Source: Atopsyche davidsoni
Lineage: Eukaryota; Arthropoda; Insecta; Trichoptera; Hydrobiosidae
Direction: 5' to 3'
DNA length: 64,000 nt
NCBI GenBank assembly: GCA_022113835.1
Contig: JAILWY010000023.1
Location: forward strand, 11,463,501-11,527,500
The notes beneath the pieces are model-generated. The model worked only from the letters and a program-made list of their open reading frames with translations. It was not told where the DNA came from and made no database searches. Positions 62,121 through 64,000 of the stretch are shown here, piece by piece; position 1 is the stretch's first letter, and each line of letters starts with the position of its first letter. A program made the position numbers and the translations under genes.

Positions 62121-62193
62121 TGATTTGTGTGGGATTTGAATCCACATCCCCTGGTTTACATGACCGGTGTACTAACCCTTGTACTAACGAATC
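62121..62193 (-). pseudogene. tRNA-like sequence, probably degenerate tRNA-Thr(TGT) or SINE head
   Basis: Read on the minus strand, 73 nt fold as a cloverleaf. The acceptor arms GATTCGT and ACAAATC pair at 6 of 7 positions. T8-A9 is followed by a perfect D stem (GTAC/GTAC) with loop AAGGGTTA. The anticodon stem CCGGT/ACCAG pairs at 4 of 5. The T arm GTGGA-TTCAAAT-CCCAC keeps 4 of 5 pairs and the TTCAA core (B box). The anticodon position reads TGT (Thr), but base 33 is A instead of the near-invariant T, and G53-C61 is lost. These defects suggest a pseudogene or tRNA-derived SINE head rather than a working tRNA. No poly-T terminator was noticed directly after it. Confidence 0.5.
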
Positions 62194-63536
62194 ACTTCTG
62201 TTTATTACTACCGATATTATTGCGTTTCAAATCTCTTAAATTATCCGAAGGTATTGAAATCCATTACAGAATCTATGATATTCCGAATGGCATCTCTATA
62301 AAAAATCTCATCTACAAAACAAGCTCGGTTGCATAGTTCCTCCCCCTCTCGGTGTATATGAAAGCGGTTTTTTATTTCATTTTACAAAATGAAAGAATCC
62401 ATTCCTCTCATTTATTTTGCGCGTAGAGATTGTGAGACATAATGAAATCGGCTCCGGGACATTATATCAAATATCTCAGCGGAGTGTAATGGAGCGGAAC
62501 GAATTGTGCGGGAAATTCTGTAATTACGAAATGCGCCATAATACTTATACTTTGGTTCATCATTTTTCACTTATTTTTTTCCAAATAACTGCCACTTTAA
62601 ATGTACATAAATACTTATTATTTGCATCGATATTGAGACTCATTATGAGTAGAGAAGTAATCATTTTTGTATTTGTGCAATATTTAAATGTAAGCAAAGT
62701 AAATATCTTATATTAATTTCGAACCTTAAATATTTTTACGTCATTGTACATTGATATATATTATTAAAAAATATATATTAAATTAGGTCTTATATGTATT
62801 TAATAACATGTTCGTTGTTTAGCCAAATCACTTATTATTTTTTTTAAGAGGAATATTTAATATGCTCGCAATGATTATAATATACATTAATTGTGCATTA
62901 CAAATACATCATTACAATAGATTCCATTAAACTTTAATCATTTATAAAACAATCTCTAAAAATAATTTAAATTGAAATCATCATTTATATTTAAGTTTTA
63001 GATCATTTAAAAAAATACTTGTGACAGATCGATATTCTCGAATAAATAAACAATTTTTTGCTGTTCCCTTTTTTCATCAGCGAGCGTGAATAATTTATCG
63101 TTCGTAATAATGCTGTGCTAGGTAAAAAAAAGTTCAATAAATTTCAATTAGAGGTGCAATGAAAATGTATGACATATTGCTATTACATACATCGCTTTGT
63201 ATGTAAATATTATGTAATATGACATTTTAATTACACAACTGATGGCTATATTCGTCCAAAAACTGGTTCATTTTTGTAAAACTTTATATATAAATAACAA
63301 ATATGATAGCTGAATGATTAGATTATATTTTTAATTGTGAACGACCCCCGCCTTTCGAGGGCTTCGTCAGACTTATTCCGACAGCGTTCATAATATGAAA
63401 ATGTTAAAATCATCTTTCCAATTGACTTCTTGTATCTGTGTTTAAACACTTTATATTTTTTTCTCATAATATATTAAAATTTAATTCATTTCATATTCTG
63501 ATTATCTTGCAAGACGCAAAATACATACTTTCTCAG

Positions 63537-63605
63537 TGATGAGATTCAAACTTACGACTGTCACATTTATGCTATGCTACTCTTGCCACTGAGCTATCCA
63601 AATAA
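63537..63605 (-). repeat. tRNA-derived SINE head (A and B boxes)
   Basis: On the minus strand, TAGCTCAGTGGCAAGAG matches an RNA polymerase III A box and D arm (GCTC/GAGT stem), and GTTTGAATCTC, about 40 bases on, matches a B box. The acceptor arms do not pair, so this is not a functional tRNA. The combination is typical of the 5' head of a tRNA-derived SINE; its body would extend leftward (toward about 63340), but I could not define the end or a target duplication. Confidence 0.5.
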
Positions 63606-64000
63606 TACAAAGTATCGAAGATCTTTAAAAGAACGATTATATTGGTTTGGATAATTGTTGCTATCGAGATTTCTCACCCACTACCACCTGAATCCTGAAA
63701 CCATCTAAATTCTGAAGATTTTTTACCTTACACACATAATACCAATTTCCAAAATAATTAACATCAAATTTGCATTTATAAAACTAATTTGATATCATTA
63801 TATATGTAAACGGCATCCAACCTGTGAATTAAATTTTAGAGAACGACTAAATCTCACCCACAAAAACTTTTTAAGCCCTCAATATTCTCCGGCATGCCCC
63901 TAGTAAAGTAAACATTTTCCAATCAAATATAATCCGAGGACACATTTGGTCGCATGCATATTATGCATGCCAGCCAAAATGGCTCCGGCAGCGGTCTAGC

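Larger units (their letters stand above)
47551..64000. other. Downstream non-coding region, no exon recognised
   Basis: About 16.4 kb. No further Beat exon or other gene could be identified; if the Beat gene continues, this is its next intron. The region alternates AT-rich stretches with GC-richer, CpG-containing blocks (notably 48656-50400, 52590-52960, 53160-53870, 55850-56100, 56480-57380, 58680-58900 and 60720-61150), plus small tandem repeats and tRNA-like sequences near the right end. Open frames here reach at most 133 codons and none recalls a known family. Confidence 0.5.

Noticed and set aside
47551..64000. A terminal Beat exon
   Set aside because: I looked for an acceptor followed by a phase-compatible frame resembling a Beat C-terminus or a hydrophobic anchor and found none convincing. 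It may lie outside the window or not exist.

Overview
This window is animal nuclear DNA, most likely from a moth or butterfly (Lepidoptera). It is AT-rich, has GT-AG introns of 0.1 to 12 kb, carries long (AT)n tracts, and holds a decayed Helitron. I recognise only two protein-coding genes. Both are on the + strand and both are split into exons. No rRNA gene, operon, CRISPR array or phage-like feature is visible.

Gene 1 (10920-17175) is a complete eight-exon visual opsin of the insect short-wavelength 'blue' class, 379 residues. Every junction is GT-AG and the exons join in frame. It has the Schiff-base lysine (K326), a DRY motif, the paired extracellular cysteines and the [10 protein letters not shown] motif of invertebrate Gq-coupled opsins. 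A Glu (E108) sits where UV opsins carry a Lys. A TATA box lies about 210 bp upstream of the ATG, and AATAAA signals follow the stop.

Gene 2 (32457 to at least 47545) encodes a secreted or surface two-immunoglobulin-domain protein of the insect Beaten path (Beat) family, which guides motor axons and specifies synaptic partners through Side-family receptors. Exon 1 encodes only a signal peptide. It is separated by an intron of about 12 kb from four exons that carry two Ig-like domains. The 3' end is unresolved: the reading frame either stops at a TAG overlapping the exon-5 donor (GTTAGT) or continues into an exon I could not find.

The rest is intergenic or intronic. Position 1-10 kb is AT-rich flank with a 1.53-kb Helitron (1268-2796) that has both termini and a mosaic of RepHel coding relics. 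Position 17.6-32.4 kb is a gene desert with several minisatellites, including a 17-bp G-rich array about 1.4 kb upstream of the Beat start. Inside Beat intron 1 is a roughly 290-bp foldback element with an exact 13-bp target duplication. Position 47.6-64 kb has no recognisable exon. It holds moderately GC-rich, gene-free blocks that may be cis-regulatory, short tandem repeats, a 73-nt tRNA-like pseudogene and a SINE-like tRNA head.

Most open frames in the window are chance or repeat-driven. The two genes share no obvious function beyond neural expression: photoreceptor signalling for one, axon guidance for the other.
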